A stretch of DNA of 64,000 nt from Ostreococcus lucimarinus CCE9901 (lineage: Eukaryota; Chlorophyta; Mamiellophyceae; Mamiellales; Bathycoccaceae). The stretch lies in assembly GCF_000092065.1 (NCBI RefSeq), contig NC_009364.1:372001-436000 (forward strand), read 5' to 3'. The position numbers and the translations under genes are program-made. Positions 25,501 through 34,726 of the stretch are shown piece by piece; within the stretch, counting starts at the first letter, position 1, and the number at the start of each line of letters is the position of its first letter. The notes below the pieces were generated by a model that saw only the letters and a list, made by a program, of their open reading frames with translations, was not told where the DNA came from and did not search any database.

Positions 25501-26976
25501 GATAGTCCATTTGAGCCGTCTGCTAAGAGTGAACCCGAGGTGCCTCCAGCGGACGACTTTACGGCTGCCGAAGAGCCGATCGAATCCTTCGGCGCGTTTG
25601 AAGAATTTCAGCCCGAAGCAACCGGTGCAGATAGTCCATTTGAGCCGTCTGCTAAGAGTTTAGAGTTTACCGGTGCAGACACTTTCGAGCCCATGAGCGA
25701 TGAAGCGCGTTCTCCGTCGGAAGATCCATTCGCCGTGAGCTCGCCGACGGAGGAGAGCGCGCCGGCGTTTACAACTTTCGATAACCAAGCGTTCACCTCA
25801 AACGATGACCAACAATGGCAGGACGATTTCGCCTCCTCGCCACCGCGGGAAGAATCATCTTGGAACCCGGACGAATCTACAGATGATGCGTTCGCGACTG
25901 CTCAGAAACCGAGCGCGACGTTTGATAGCGGCTTTGAAGCGAACGAATCCGTGTTTGCGACGCCGAGCGCTCTGGCGTTTCAAGGTGGGAATGAAGGTGG
26001 ATTCTCTTCCTTGGACGAAAGTTCGGCGGCACCACCGACGCCTGCGGAAGACTACACGGATGCGCGAGACGAAATGGAAGAGGAACCCCACGAATTGTAC
26101 CCGATTCCTCCCGAAGACTTGTCTCGCAGCAACGCCGCTTGGGAAAAGCTTCGAGGCGACGCCAACGCGCCGGGCGTGACGGGCGAACAAATCGTCTCTC
26201 TCGCGACGAAGACGGGCTTAGATAATTCCGACTTGGCCGTTATATGGAACATTTCGTGCACCCCCGGCGCGAGCGAGTTGAGCATGCACGATTTTGCGCT
26301 TTTCATGCACTTTTTGAAGCATCGTGTCAACGGCGGCGAGCTCCCGTACGAAGTCGACGCCGAGCGTCGAGCGTACTTTTTGGGCGCTCCAGAGATGATC
26401 GAACAACCACCGTCACCACCGACAATTTATGCAGAGACGGTTGAAGATTCGGATCAAATGCCCGCGCCGTCGACGTATCAAACATCATTCAACGAAGCGT
26501 CGACGTCAAACGCCGCTTCGGCGCCGCAAAACGCCTCGGGCGACCGTCTGAGAATTTTCATCGAGTCCGTCGCCAACGTCAAGGAGGCGAGTAAAATGTC
26601 CTCCGCGCACTTCGGCGTCACGCTCGTCGACGGCGAAGGCACGCCCATCGAACCGTCGCAGAACACTCCCATCGGCGTCCAAGTCGGTCCCGACGACGTC
26701 ATGCGCGTCCAAGGCGGCGTCACGTTGAACTCCCTCCCCGCCGAGTGGCCCGAAGGTTCCGCCGTCGTCCTCGAGCTTCGTCACTACAAGCAAAAGGAAA
26801 AGAAAATGTCCACCCGGTGTTGGTCGTTCATGGAGAAAGAATCCATCCGTCTCGGTTTATTCGGTCTTCCCCTCGCCGCCAAGCCCGCGGACACGAAGCG
26901 GCGCAAGGTGAAACTGTACAACAAAGGCAACCCGGATTTGAAAATTCGTTTCTCCTTCGTCGGTCGGGACGAGTGA
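22537..26976 (+). CDS. EH-domain/coiled-coil/AIDA-type C2 protein (EPS15/Pan1-like endocytic scaffold)
   Basis: A 1479-aa protein. Two EH-like domains come first: residues about 1-85 (RGEHAVAFLRPSGLSDGALS then KIWKAATRGTG) and 131-215 (KYFGHFRTLDVEGKGAVSVD). A long Lys/Glu/Ala coiled coil follows (about 269-818). Next is a disordered acidic region with many Phe-containing short motifs, including a 43-residue tandem duplication (956-1041). A third EH-like domain lies at about 1194-1270 (GLDNSDLAVIWNISC). The C-terminus (about 1336-1479) is a C2 domain of the AIDA type: RLRIFIESV, PIEPSQNTPIG, LELRHYKQKEKKMSTRCWSF and KPADTKRRKVKLYNK. EH domains bind NPF peptides in endocytosis; AIDA C2 domains are thought to bind membrane. 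A role as endocytic scaffold is inferred. Confidence 0.78.
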   Translation: MSSLRWTPESLRATIRDADALSAHWTRASASGHGTIRGEHAVAFLRPSGLSDGALSKIWKAATRGTGRLASAKELGECLELVAREMEAPNAAFVTPGAGGEGKSVGGGIVESPRTPASASATTVKAAPMTDAERRKYFGHFRTLDVEGKGAVSVDGAVKFLSKAALPMLSVQLCVARASRGASTVDREAFAAAMHDVYALIRAQGNTPVTPMMTPSASVAPSAPVPSVSDASVSKLEDNFFASAGAPTLGASALEATSAMSLDSLNDSGEIERLERESQARAEKAKREVQAADAKRAAAEARIARAQRAIDAADEDVNAARAAVEAAEAEAERMKRDATARLDNARQQHAELVQKESRVKADAQQLIAAKKAQYQSTLAEYERLRAQVANASAVAALPVKAMQDKLSKIEAETRSLKTQTDKAAADASQALMKRAVEVAKAERAKAAAMREMQAVDAKLEMETSRSQKQLEALQAETEALIAKREAKTASHPAVMEDLSAKIQKCREDAVKEKEKTESTIAACDKERSDLEAKVSLAKAELEAAKSVMDSDLATHKLKLEEKRTSHEEVSEAVRQALEKRRALAENQAMEMSVLDDKIIEAESALKAEEAAFDAQEQSHQKEMSTKEGVLANLNSKIDAMRAQMEDKYLMSQQALSQIEARIDAAELKFEEQQQEMELGMARLGQESDELTEKLRVAKEKDEQNAKDKVQNQVLVASKRAEVEELKQEISTESSRIEREVSEAQTEFATANAALDAERSALSNALQKLRETLPKSAAVLAQIEALRSSKETTELYRMEAEDTAEKAMTSYEEVLRRLENIAMQEAENAADAGEPLFADAQAALASAGAVTFDSNSFQPAEGPGHERLPSFVDFEVSPVMETKTPTLDADFGEPFGASDAFGEPDDIFAAGGGDVFAAPPATDVFATSNATDFDDVSFTMAPTSESQFRSFSLDEPEPEVPPADDFAAAEEPIESFGAFEEFQPEATGADSPFEPSAKSEPEVPPADDFTAAEEPIESFGAFEEFQPEATGADSPFEPSAKSLEFTGADTFEPMSDEARSPSEDPFAVSSPTEESAPAFTTFDNQAFTSNDDQQWQDDFASSPPREESSWNPDESTDDAFATAQKPSATFDSGFEANESVFATPSALAFQGGNEGGFSSLDESSAAPPTPAEDYTDARDEMEEEPHELYPIPPEDLSRSNAAWEKLRGDANAPGVTGEQIVSLATKTGLDNSDLAVIWNISCTPGASELSMHDFALFMHFLKHRVNGGELPYEVDAERRAYFLGAPEMIEQPPSPPTIYAETVEDSDQMPAPSTYQTSFNEASTSNAASAPQNASGDRLRIFIESVANVKEASKMSSAHFGVTLVDGEGTPIEPSQNTPIGVQVGPDDVMRVQGGVTLNSLPAEWPEGSAVVLELRHYKQKEKKMSTRCWSFMEKESIRLGLFGLPLAAKPADTKRRKVKLYNKGNPDLKIRFSFVGRDE
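25402..25659 (+). repeat. 129-bp in-frame tandem duplication (2 copies) in the EH/AIDA-C2 gene
   Basis: Copies at 25402-25530 and 25531-25659 differ at one base (128/129 identical), changing Ala to Thr. Each encodes 43 residues starting EPEVPPADDF and ending SPFEPSAKS. Confidence 0.97.
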
Positions 26977-27153
26977 TCGCATCTCTTGTAACCTCAACCT
27001 CGCATTTTCGCGTCAATCGTCGTCGTTCGCCGCTTCGCGCCGCTTCGAGTCGCTTCGCGTCTCGTCGTCCCCTCCTCCGCGCCGCGCCGTCCCTCAGAAT
27101 TCGCCTCGCCGCGTCGTCCGGTCGTCGCGCCTCGCGCGCTCGCGACGCGCGCC

Positions 27154-28617
27154 ATGCCGTGGCACGACATTCTCACCGCCGGCGTCGACACGTGGAGCGA
27201 TTACGACGACACCGACGACGAGCGCTGCGCCGTCGATTTCGCGCGCGACGTCGGCGGCTCGACAATCGACGACCGCGCGACGTCCGCGCTCGTCAACACC
27301 GCGTCGGAGGAGGATCTGAGAGCGAAGCGCGCGTGCGCGAGCGATCGCAGCAGCGGAGAGGACGCGCGCGAGGGCGCGGAGGGAGAGAAAACGACGCGAC
27401 GAGGCGAAAGGGAGGACGCGCGCGAGGGCGCGAGACGCGCGAACGATCCGACAGAGGCGACGAAGGGCCACGGTGAGGGTGATGGCGCCGAAGGCGCGAA
27501 AACGGGCGCGTCGAGAGAAGATTGGGGGACGAAATTAGGATTAGACGCGGGATGGCGAAGCGAACGGAGGGATTTGGAATGGCAGTGCTTGTGGATCGAA
27601 TTGCGCGTGCGAGAGATCGGTAGGCACATCGAACGATACGAGAGTCGGTTGGAGACGATGAAGGCGCGAGGGGAGACGAGCGGGCGAGACGCGAAGGAGG
27701 AGGAGTCGGAAGACTTCAAAAATGATGGGACGCGCGGGGATTTACCGCGCAAGAGGTTGCGCCGCGGGAAGGCGACGCCGCGCGCGCCGGTGATATTGGG
27801 ACATCCCATGTTCGCCGCTTTGGAAAACTCTGGCTCGAAAGGTGGTCGGGCGGCGAAGAAGAAGACGATGCCGGCTCCGCAGGAGCCGTCAACGACGACC
27901 ACGGCGGAGTTGAGCGGGTCCAAGGCGTTGGGGTCGGGCAAGCGAGAGAGTTCTGAAGACAACCCTAAGTCGTCCGAGGAGAAGAAGCGCAAAGTCATGG
28001 AGGCCATCGTACCGAAAGAGACGAACTCAGACAGCGACATTTCCACCACCGCTTTGTACGAGCAAATCGACGCCGCCCAAAAGCGCGTGGCTTCGCTCAA
28101 GCAACGACTGAGCCAAACCGCGCCCAAGTTGTCGCAAAAGAACTCGGAGAGCAAATTTAAGACTCCGGCGTCGAAGAGTAGAGGCGACAAGCACGCGGCG
28201 GAAAAGACTCCGGGGAGCTCTGGCAAACGTGGAACGAGCCGAAAGGCTGAAGCGTACGACATCAACAACGTCATCTCGGCGCAAGGACCGGCAAAGTATG
28301 TCGAACGCGCTATTCACGAAACCATCGCTACGCCCAAGGTTCGCGCGGCGAGCACGTACGTCTCGCCCGCGCAAATCGCGACGGACGGCGAATCATCCGA
28401 TGAGGACGTATCCGACGCGGTGTACATCGAGCGCCACGCCAAGCTCGAGGTCGACGAGCGCGCGGCGCGCACGCCGCTCGCGCGCGGAAGAAGCGCCCAA
28501 AAGCAACCGCCGACGCCGTCGGGCAAGCAAGTTTCCCTCTTCGACGTCGACGTCGACGACGCGTCGCCGAACTCCACCGCGGAAGCGGCCACGACGACCC
28601 TGACGAACTCGAAGTGA
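27154..28617 (+). CDS. Uncharacterised nuclear-type protein with WLELR helix and KAY-type C-terminal motif
   Basis: A 487-aa protein of no assigned function. Two short blocks look conserved. Residues about 145-170, LEWQCLWIELRVREIGRHIE, resemble a helix in plant nuclear proteins of unknown function that also contain a W-x2-LW-x-ELR pattern. Residues about 368-395, AYDINNVISAQGPAKYVERA followed by IHETIATPKVR, resemble a PEHE/NSL1-like tail of plant chromatin proteins. The rest is charged and low-complexity, with Lys/Arg stretches suitable as nuclear signals, for example KRLRRGKATPRAP. A role with a histone-acetyltransferase-type complex is only a guess. Confidence 0.55.
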   Translation: MPWHDILTAGVDTWSDYDDTDDERCAVDFARDVGGSTIDDRATSALVNTASEEDLRAKRACASDRSSGEDAREGAEGEKTTRRGEREDAREGARRANDPTEATKGHGEGDGAEGAKTGASREDWGTKLGLDAGWRSERRDLEWQCLWIELRVREIGRHIERYESRLETMKARGETSGRDAKEEESEDFKNDGTRGDLPRKRLRRGKATPRAPVILGHPMFAALENSGSKGGRAAKKKTMPAPQEPSTTTTAELSGSKALGSGKRESSEDNPKSSEEKKRKVMEAIVPKETNSDSDISTTALYEQIDAAQKRVASLKQRLSQTAPKLSQKNSESKFKTPASKSRGDKHAAEKTPGSSGKRGTSRKAEAYDINNVISAQGPAKYVERAIHETIATPKVRAASTYVSPAQIATDGESSDEDVSDAVYIERHAKLEVDERAARTPLARGRSAQKQPPTPSGKQVSLFDVDVDDASPNSTAEAATTTLTNSK

Positions 28618-28751
28618 TCGAACGCGCCGTCGTCGACGGGAGTTCGAGTTGTAGTGACCAAAACTTTTGTTGTACAACCGCCTCGCGACTGAAACGTCCC
28701 CAGACGCCGACGCGCGCCGCACGCCGCGCGCGCGCGACGTCGCCCGGTCCG

Positions 28752-29075
28752 ATGCTCCGCGCGGCCGCGGTCGCGGCGACGACCGCGCCTCGAGCCATCG
28801 CACCGCGCGCGCGACGCGGTCGAGGCGTCCCGGCGACGCGGCGAACGCGCGTCTTCGCGCGCGCCGGCGGTGACGACGACGCCGACGACGACGCCGACGA
28901 CGCGCCGACGCCCGCGGGGAAGTTGGACGGGGGGAAGTACGGCATGGGCGGCAGAATCGACGACGCGCTGGACGCGAGCACGAACGAAACGAGCTTCGTG
29001 CTCGGCGGATTTCTGTTGACGTTGTCAGCCATCGCGTTGTTCGCGTTCGGGCCGCGGCCGCCGACGGAGTATTGA
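28752..29075 (+). CDS. Small plastid membrane protein, single C-terminal span
   Basis: A 107-aa protein not recognised. Residues 1-45 are Ala/Arg/Pro-rich, like a plastid transit peptide (MLRAAAVAATTAPRAIAPRA). A poly-acidic stretch (GGDDDADDDADDAP) follows. The mature part has a Gly-rich segment GKLDGGKYGMGGRIDDAL and one membrane span SFVLGGFLLTLSAIALFAFG near the end. The size and layout resemble small thylakoid or envelope proteins. The frame is open from 28614, but the Met at 28752 starts the targeting sequence. Confidence 0.6.
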   Translation: MLRAAAVAATTAPRAIAPRARRGRGVPATRRTRVFARAGGDDDADDDADDAPTPAGKLDGGKYGMGGRIDDALDASTNETSFVLGGFLLTLSAIALFAFGPRPPTEY

Positions 29076-29159
29076 TTGAATGCATTAGAATCGCGCGCGT
29101 TGTAGACACAGAAGATACAGTACATTGTGACAAAGACGCGCGCGACGCGCCGCGGCTAT

Positions 29160-30992
29160 TCATCGGCGCCCGAATGGGCTGACGCTGAGTCCCATGACTT
29201 TCGCGCGGCGGCGAAGCTCTTCGTCGGAGGTTGGTTTGTACGCCCCGGGAGGAAGTTTCGGCGCGGGTCCGTGCGTGAGGCGGATGGCGACGCGCGCGCG
29301 AAGTCGTGGCGTCGGTAACATGCCTCGATGTCGCCCCGGCGAGTCAAACTCGTCGTCTGAATCTTTGTCCTCTTCTTCTTTTTCATCTTCCTCTCGTTTT
29401 TCATCTTCCTCGTTCGCGTGTTTCGCCTCGGAGAACTCCATCCAGTTTTCTACGGCTCGTTTCATCGGCGTCAAATCGTCGACCGTGGAGTAAACAAAGG
29501 GCGCCGGCGAGCACTTTTGACTTTCGCTCACGTATCTCGTCATCGCCGTCCGCGCGACGGAGACGCGGCGCTCCGCCGCGCGCGCGCGCTCTTCCAACGC
29601 TTCAACTTGCTCCTTGTCCAAGACGTCACCAATCGATCGCATTTCGAGCTTGTTCTCTAACATCGTCACCTTCGCTTGCAACTCGGTGTTTCTGGTCGTG
29701 GAATCGGCGAGCGCGGCGCTCAGACGCTGCGCCGTCGCAACACTACCGCACTTGCACGGCATTTCGCCTGATATTAAAGCCTCCGGCAAGCTCAAGCGTT
29801 GCGCGAGCGGGGCGTTTTCGGACTCACTCGCTCGCGCCTGCGCGGCAGCCAACGCAGACATGATGGACTCTTTTTCTTCCGCGGCGTGCTCGGCGTTGCG
29901 CGCCATTTGCTCCTTGAGTTTTTTCACTTCGGATTCAATCATCAAAAACTCCTCGCGCAACGCGTGAGCCGTGGCCTCTGCACCATTCGCGCGCTCGTCC
30001 GCGGTGTGGCTGCACCGCTCGAAAAATGCCGCGCGATCTTTAATCTGAGCGAGTTCGCGTTCGCGTCGTCGTTCCGACGCTTCCTTTGTCTTTGCGAGCT
30101 CGTCCTGAAGCGCGTCGAATTCTTCGGCGTGCGCTCGCGTCTCGCGTTCCATTTGCGTCTTGGCGATGTCAAGTTCGCGACGTAACGCCAGTATTTCCGC
30201 ATCCTTCGCCGTGATCTCTCGTTTGTGCACCGCAGATTCCTCGACTTCGGTCTCCGTCTGCACAACCGCGTTGACGAGCTTCGGCTTCTCCGCCCGCGTC
30301 TCGCGCAATCGCTTCGCCTCGGCTTTCGCCGCGACGAGCTCTACGTCACGCTTGTGCGCGTCGAGCCTCAACTTCGCGTTCTCCTTCTCCGTCTCCTCCA
30401 CTCGCGTCGCCCATTTCTCTTCGCTCGCTTCCTCCAACGACTTCGCCCACGCGTTCCTCGCCGTCGCCTCCGCGTGCGCCAACGCGAGCTCGGAATCCTT
30501 GACGTTTTCCAGCACCACCCGCAGCGACCTCGCCTCGAGCGATTCCTCGTAAATCTCCTCCAACGCCCTCCGCTGCGTCGCACTCAGCACCGCGTTCGCC
30601 CCGATTCGCCCCAACACCTCCTCGAACGCCTCCACCGCTTCGAACCCATCCTCGCGTTCCGTCGCCGCGCGCCCGAGCGTCTCCTCGCTCGCGCTCCTCG
30701 CGCGCGCCAGTCTCGACTTCCCGCGCCTCCGCGCCTCTCCCGGCGTCCGCGCGCCCCCTCCGTTCGCCGCGAACCTCTCCGGAGAATTTTTATCCAGCAC
30801 CGCCAGCGGCGAGCGCAGTTCCGTCGTCCCCAGCTTCGCGAGCGTCGGTCGTCGTCCCGCCGTCGTCGCCATCGTCGGCGACGCGATCGCGACCGCGACC
30901 GTCCCTCGCGCGCGCTCGCGTCCCGCGCCGTCGCGGTTCAGGTGCGCGTGCGCTTCCATCGCGCGTCGAATCGCCGCGCGTCGGTCGAGCAT
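29160..30992 (-). CDS. Unrecognised large coiled-coil protein
   Basis: A 610-aa protein dominated by Glu/Ala/Arg coiled coil from about residue 100 to 500. A short conserved-looking block near the start of the coil, VLGRIGANAVLSATQRRALE, and the C-terminal YKPTSDEELRRRAKVMGLSV are the only non-repetitive parts. A Cys-pair in MPCKCGSVATAQRL could bind metal but is isolated. An acidic Glu/Lys/Asp run (about 535-560) precedes the tail. The open frame begins at 31232, but upstream is Arg-rich antisense-like sequence; Met at 30992 or 30959 is a better start. Cytoskeletal function is possible but unproven. Confidence 0.6.
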   Translation of the reverse strand: MLDRRAAIRRAMEAHAHLNRDGAGRERARGTVAVAIASPTMATTAGRRPTLAKLGTTELRSPLAVLDKNSPERFAANGGGARTPGEARRRGKSRLARARSASEETLGRAATEREDGFEAVEAFEEVLGRIGANAVLSATQRRALEEIYEESLEARSLRVVLENVKDSELALAHAEATARNAWAKSLEEASEEKWATRVEETEKENAKLRLDAHKRDVELVAAKAEAKRLRETRAEKPKLVNAVVQTETEVEESAVHKREITAKDAEILALRRELDIAKTQMERETRAHAEEFDALQDELAKTKEASERRRERELAQIKDRAAFFERCSHTADERANGAEATAHALREEFLMIESEVKKLKEQMARNAEHAAEEKESIMSALAAAQARASESENAPLAQRLSLPEALISGEMPCKCGSVATAQRLSAALADSTTRNTELQAKVTMLENKLEMRSIGDVLDKEQVEALEERARAAERRVSVARTAMTRYVSESQKCSPAPFVYSTVDDLTPMKRAVENWMEFSEAKHANEEDEKREEDEKEEEDKDSDDEFDSPGRHRGMLPTPRLRARVAIRLTHGPAPKLPPGAYKPTSDEELRRRAKVMGLSVSPFGRR

Positions 30993-31279
30993 CGCGCGCG
31001 CGTCGTCGGCACGCGCGCGCGCGACGGTCGCGACGAACTGTGACGATTGACGTTCCCCTCCGTCGTTCCCCCGATCGCCGGGACGAGGGAACGACGGGGG
31101 AGCGCGCGACGCGCGCGACGCGAAAAAAAATCGAACCGACGGCGCGGTCGCGATCGAGCGACGCCGCGGTCGCGACGCGCGCGCGGGTCGCGCGGCGTCG
31201 CGGAGACGCGACGCGCGACGGGGCGACGTCACTCGGTGACGCCGTCGAACGACGACCGTCGCGAACGCGAGGCGACGCG

Positions 31280-32092
31280 ATGCGCGGCGCGCTCGCGGCG
31301 CGCGAATCGACGGCGCGACGACCGCGCGCGACGACCGCGCGCGCGCGCGGGAGACGCGCGCGCGCGCGCGCGGGACGACCGACGCGGGCGAATCTGGTGG
31401 ATGATTTCTTGGCGACGTTTTTGCCGCGCGAGGTGAACGAGGCGCGGCGAGAGATGGAGTACTTCGACGGGCCGGGAGGGATGCTGGCGAGGATCGTGCC
31501 GGGACGCGAGAAACCGACGGTTCGAGCGCCCGAGGTGCGAGGGGACGTGGTGTTCGATTTCGGGGAGATGTCGGCGGAGGCGTTCGCGGCGACGTTTAAC
31601 GCGCTGAACGACGTCGTCATGGGGGGGGCGAGCGACGCGGCGGCGACGCTGACGAAGGATGGATTCGCGCGGTTGGCGGGGGAGACGGAAGACGTGCGAG
31701 GTGGGTTCGCGTCGGTGAAATCGCGAGACTTTGATCGGGCGTTGGATTTGAGCGCGTACGAGGGGTTGAAGTTGACGGTTCGCGGCGACGGGAAAACGTA
31801 CAAGTGCATTTTGTACGACACGAACGACTCGTTTAACGTGGCGTTTCATCAAACGTTCGTCGCGCCGAGGGACGTCACCGAGGTGAAGCTCAAGTTTAGC
31901 GATTTCGTCCCCGTGAAGCGCGGTCGAGGCGTGGCGACGAACGACGCGGAGTACCGAAAGACGAACGGTGGGAAAATCGTCGCCATGCAGTTCATGCTGA
32001 GTAAATTCGCGTACGGCATGGAGGAGAAGAACGCCGGCTACGCCCCGGGTCCGTTCGAGTTCGAGCTCAAGCGCGTGGAGGCGTACAGGTGA
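31280..32092 (+). CDS. CIA30 (NDUFAF1)-domain protein, organelle-targeted
   Basis: A 270-aa protein. Residues 1-40 are Arg/Ala-rich (MRGALAARESTARRPRATTA), a transit-type peptide, starting at Met 31280. The rest is a CIA30 beta-sandwich: VFDFGEMSAEAFAATFNALN, DVVMGGASDAAA, GGFASVKSRDFDRALDLSAY, LKLTVRGDGKTYKCILYDT and FVPVKRGR, ending in FEFELKRVEAYR. In mitochondria CIA30 (NDUFAF1) aids complex I assembly; plants and algae also use the fold in plastid factors such as HCF173. The start codon lies 287 bp from that of the divergent coiled-coil gene. Confidence 0.8.
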   Translation: MRGALAARESTARRPRATTARARGRRARARAGRPTRANLVDDFLATFLPREVNEARREMEYFDGPGGMLARIVPGREKPTVRAPEVRGDVVFDFGEMSAEAFAATFNALNDVVMGGASDAAATLTKDGFARLAGETEDVRGGFASVKSRDFDRALDLSAYEGLKLTVRGDGKTYKCILYDTNDSFNVAFHQTFVAPRDVTEVKLKFSDFVPVKRGRGVATNDAEYRKTNGGKIVAMQFMLSKFAYGMEEKNAGYAPGPFEFELKRVEAYR

Positions 32093-32154
32093 AAGTCGAC
32101 CAGCCCGCTCGCGACGTGTAAATCAACATCATTCTCAAATTACAAGGCGTTTTT

Positions 32155-34726
32155 TCATCGCTGCTGCACCGAGCATCGCGTCACCTCCGCGCGGAGGCAT
32201 TTGTGAAGCTTCGTCGCGAGCGCTTCGTCGCCACCGCACATATTTTTCAATACTAGCGGCGACATGCGGACGAACTGGCTTCCCGTGAGCGTGGTCGGTA
32301 CCTTGACAGACTGAAACGCCCCTCTCGCCGCGCTCGATAGCCACTGCGTCACTTCTTCGCGGCTCCATTTCACGGGGGCGATAAGACGCTCCGCCGCGAC
32401 CTCGGTGACTTGACCAGTCTTTGCGTCCACGCGAAGCGTCGCGGCGACGTCCTCTTTTTCTTCGGCGTATCCCTCGCTGTCTTCGTTGCCCCCGATGGCG
32501 TTGATCGTTTTCAAAGTCGCGAGAGAGTGCTCGGTGTCGATAGACGCCGGTGACATGGTGCCGATGACGGCGACGCCAGCGTCTTCGCGCACGAAGCACT
32601 CCGCCAGGACGCGAGTGAGCGGGCTGTTCCGGTACGGCACGTGCACGTTTGAGTTTCTAGCGCCCGAAAATTTCAGTCGTCGGAAGCGCACGCACTCTTT
32701 CAGCGCGTACAAGCTCGCATTAATTTCCGCCGTTTCCTTTCGCTGCTTCTCGTTGTGATGCGTATTGTCCTCTTTGCGTTCGCTTCCTGCACAATCCACC
32801 AACGTCAGACGACCCATCGATCCATCGGACAAAGTAACGGTGAGACGCATGACTGCGTGCGATCGAGACGACGACGCGTTACACTGCGTCGCACTCGTTT
32901 GTCGACGAGATTTGCCCTCGTCGATGACCTTTTTCAAGTCGCTCGCGCTCGTCACGACGGGTTCCTTCGCGCCCATGAGTTCGACTTCCATCTGCCCCGT
33001 GAGCGCGTCGCCCTGCTCTTCGAACAATTCTTTCAGTCGAATCTCCACTCGACCAGGTTGCAGCAAGTCCACGCACGCCTTACCGGCGATTTCGAAATAC
33101 GACACCTTGATGGATTTCGCCCCCGCCGCGGCGCCGTCGCCGACGAATAGCGCCTCGATGGCGTGTTTCTCAATGTTCTCCATCGTGTGCGTCTTCCCGC
33201 TTCCCGTTTGGCCGTACATGAATAAAGCGCCGACGCCACCTTTAAGCGTACCCGCCACGAGAGGCGCCGCGCTGCGATCGTACACATCGTGCTCTTGCGC
33301 GTCTTCGTCAAAGACGCCGCCCGAAAGCGTGTACGCGCAGTGCTTGACAAACATCCTCTTCAAATCGGCGTGCATCTGGCAGTTGTGCACGACAGCGGTT
33401 GATCCACTCTTCACGCTCACGACGTCGTACTCGCCGCGCTTCTTCTCGGGATCGAAAAGTGGACGCTTTCGCGCGTACACGTTAATCGCTCCGGGCGCGC
33501 TCGTCTCGGCGCCCGTCTCGGCGTCCGACGAATTCGTGAGATTCTTGTCACGCCAACGCTTCACCGACGCCGCGAAAGGGACTCGATTCATTCGCCTGCT
33601 CTCGCGCTTATCGAACATTTGACGATGCACCTTGTCTTCGCTCATGCCAGTCGGCCGCTTTTTCGCCGCCGGCGCGCCCGTCGGTCTCGTCGAGGATGGT
33701 TCGCTCACGCCGCCGACGGGGCGCGCCGCCGTGGACGGTTTACCAGGCGCGCTCACTCGCCCAACCGGTCGCGTCGTCGTCGACGTCACCTTGCGCTCGC
33801 GCGGTCGAGTCTTCTCCTTGGACGCGTCGCTCGTCGCTCGATTCGTCGCGAGCGGCGATCGCGACCGCTTCCCCTCTGGCTTTTTCGCGTTCGGCGGCGA
33901 CCACTCCGCCTTGTACGGTTTCGGCGCCGATTTCTTCGCCGGTTCCGGCGCCTTCGTCACCGCGCGCGGTTTTTCCTCTTCCTCCTCTTTCGCCGGCTTC
34001 TCCGCGGACGCCGTCTTCGTCTCCGCGGGCGGCTTCTCCGGCTTGGTCGGCGACTTTTGCGGCGTCGCCGTCGGCACCTTCTTCCGCTCCGGTTCCGGCG
34101 CGAGTTCGACGTCACCGCTCAACTCCAACGCCGTTCCATCGGGCACCACCTTCGAGTGCACCGTCGTCGTCTTCGCTCGCGCGTCCTCCTCCGCGCACGC
34201 TCGCTCCGCGCGCGCGTCCGCCTCCGCGCGTTCCCTCGCCAACTCCCGCTCCACCTCCTCGCGAATCTTCGCCGCCAGCGCCTCCGCCTCCCTCTTCGCC
34301 GCGCGTTCGTTCTCTTCGCGCTTCGCCCTGTCCGTCTTCGCTCGCAACCGCGCCTCTTCCCGCGCCTTCGCCTCGCGTCTCGCGACGCGCGCGTCCTCGT
34401 CGTCCGCGGTCGCGCGTCGCGCCTTGGCCCGCGCGATGGCTTCTTTTCGTTTCGCCGCCCACGCCGCCGCCGCGCTCGACGCCTATCGTTGCCCGCGCGC
34501 GACGAACGCGCCTTCGTCAGTCCATCGTCGCGTTCGTTCGCGCGATCGTCGTCGTCGATTCGTTCGTTCGTTCGTGCGTCATCGCCAGGGGAACAAAGAC
34601 GCGCGACGGCGCGATGGTCGACGCGTCGGTCGACGCCCATCGCGACGCGCGACGCCCATCGCGCTCGAGCGCTCGCACGCGGTTACGTTCGCGTCGCGTC
34701 GACGCGCGCACCTTCGCCGCGTCCAT
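32155..34726 (-). CDS. Kinesin motor protein (kinesin-13-like) with C-terminal SAM domain; one intron
   Basis: Exon 2 (34482..32155) opens just after an in-frame TAG and has no start, so a short exon 1 at 34726..34712 (MDAAK) is proposed; total about 780 aa. The N-terminal 330 residues are a charged coil and a Lys/Pro-rich region. The motor (about 337-667) starts INVYARKRPLF; the P-loop is GQTGSGKTHT, switch I NASSSRSHAV and switch II DCAGSERK (usually DLAGSE), followed by EINASLYALKECVRF, a kinesin-13-like sequence. A SAM-like domain closes the protein (about 709-777, WSREEVTQWLSSAARGAF to KLHKCLRAEV). A role in microtubule dynamics is inferred; the motor position fits an internal or N-terminal type. 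Confidence 0.82.
34483..34711 (-). other. Proposed intron in the kinesin gene
   Basis: The acceptor ATAG and a CTGAC branch site at 34516-34520 (complement), A 34 nt from the end, are clear. The donor is less sure: GTGCGC after MDAAK (34711), or GTGCGA 33 nt further downstream; both are phase 0. Confidence 0.6.
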
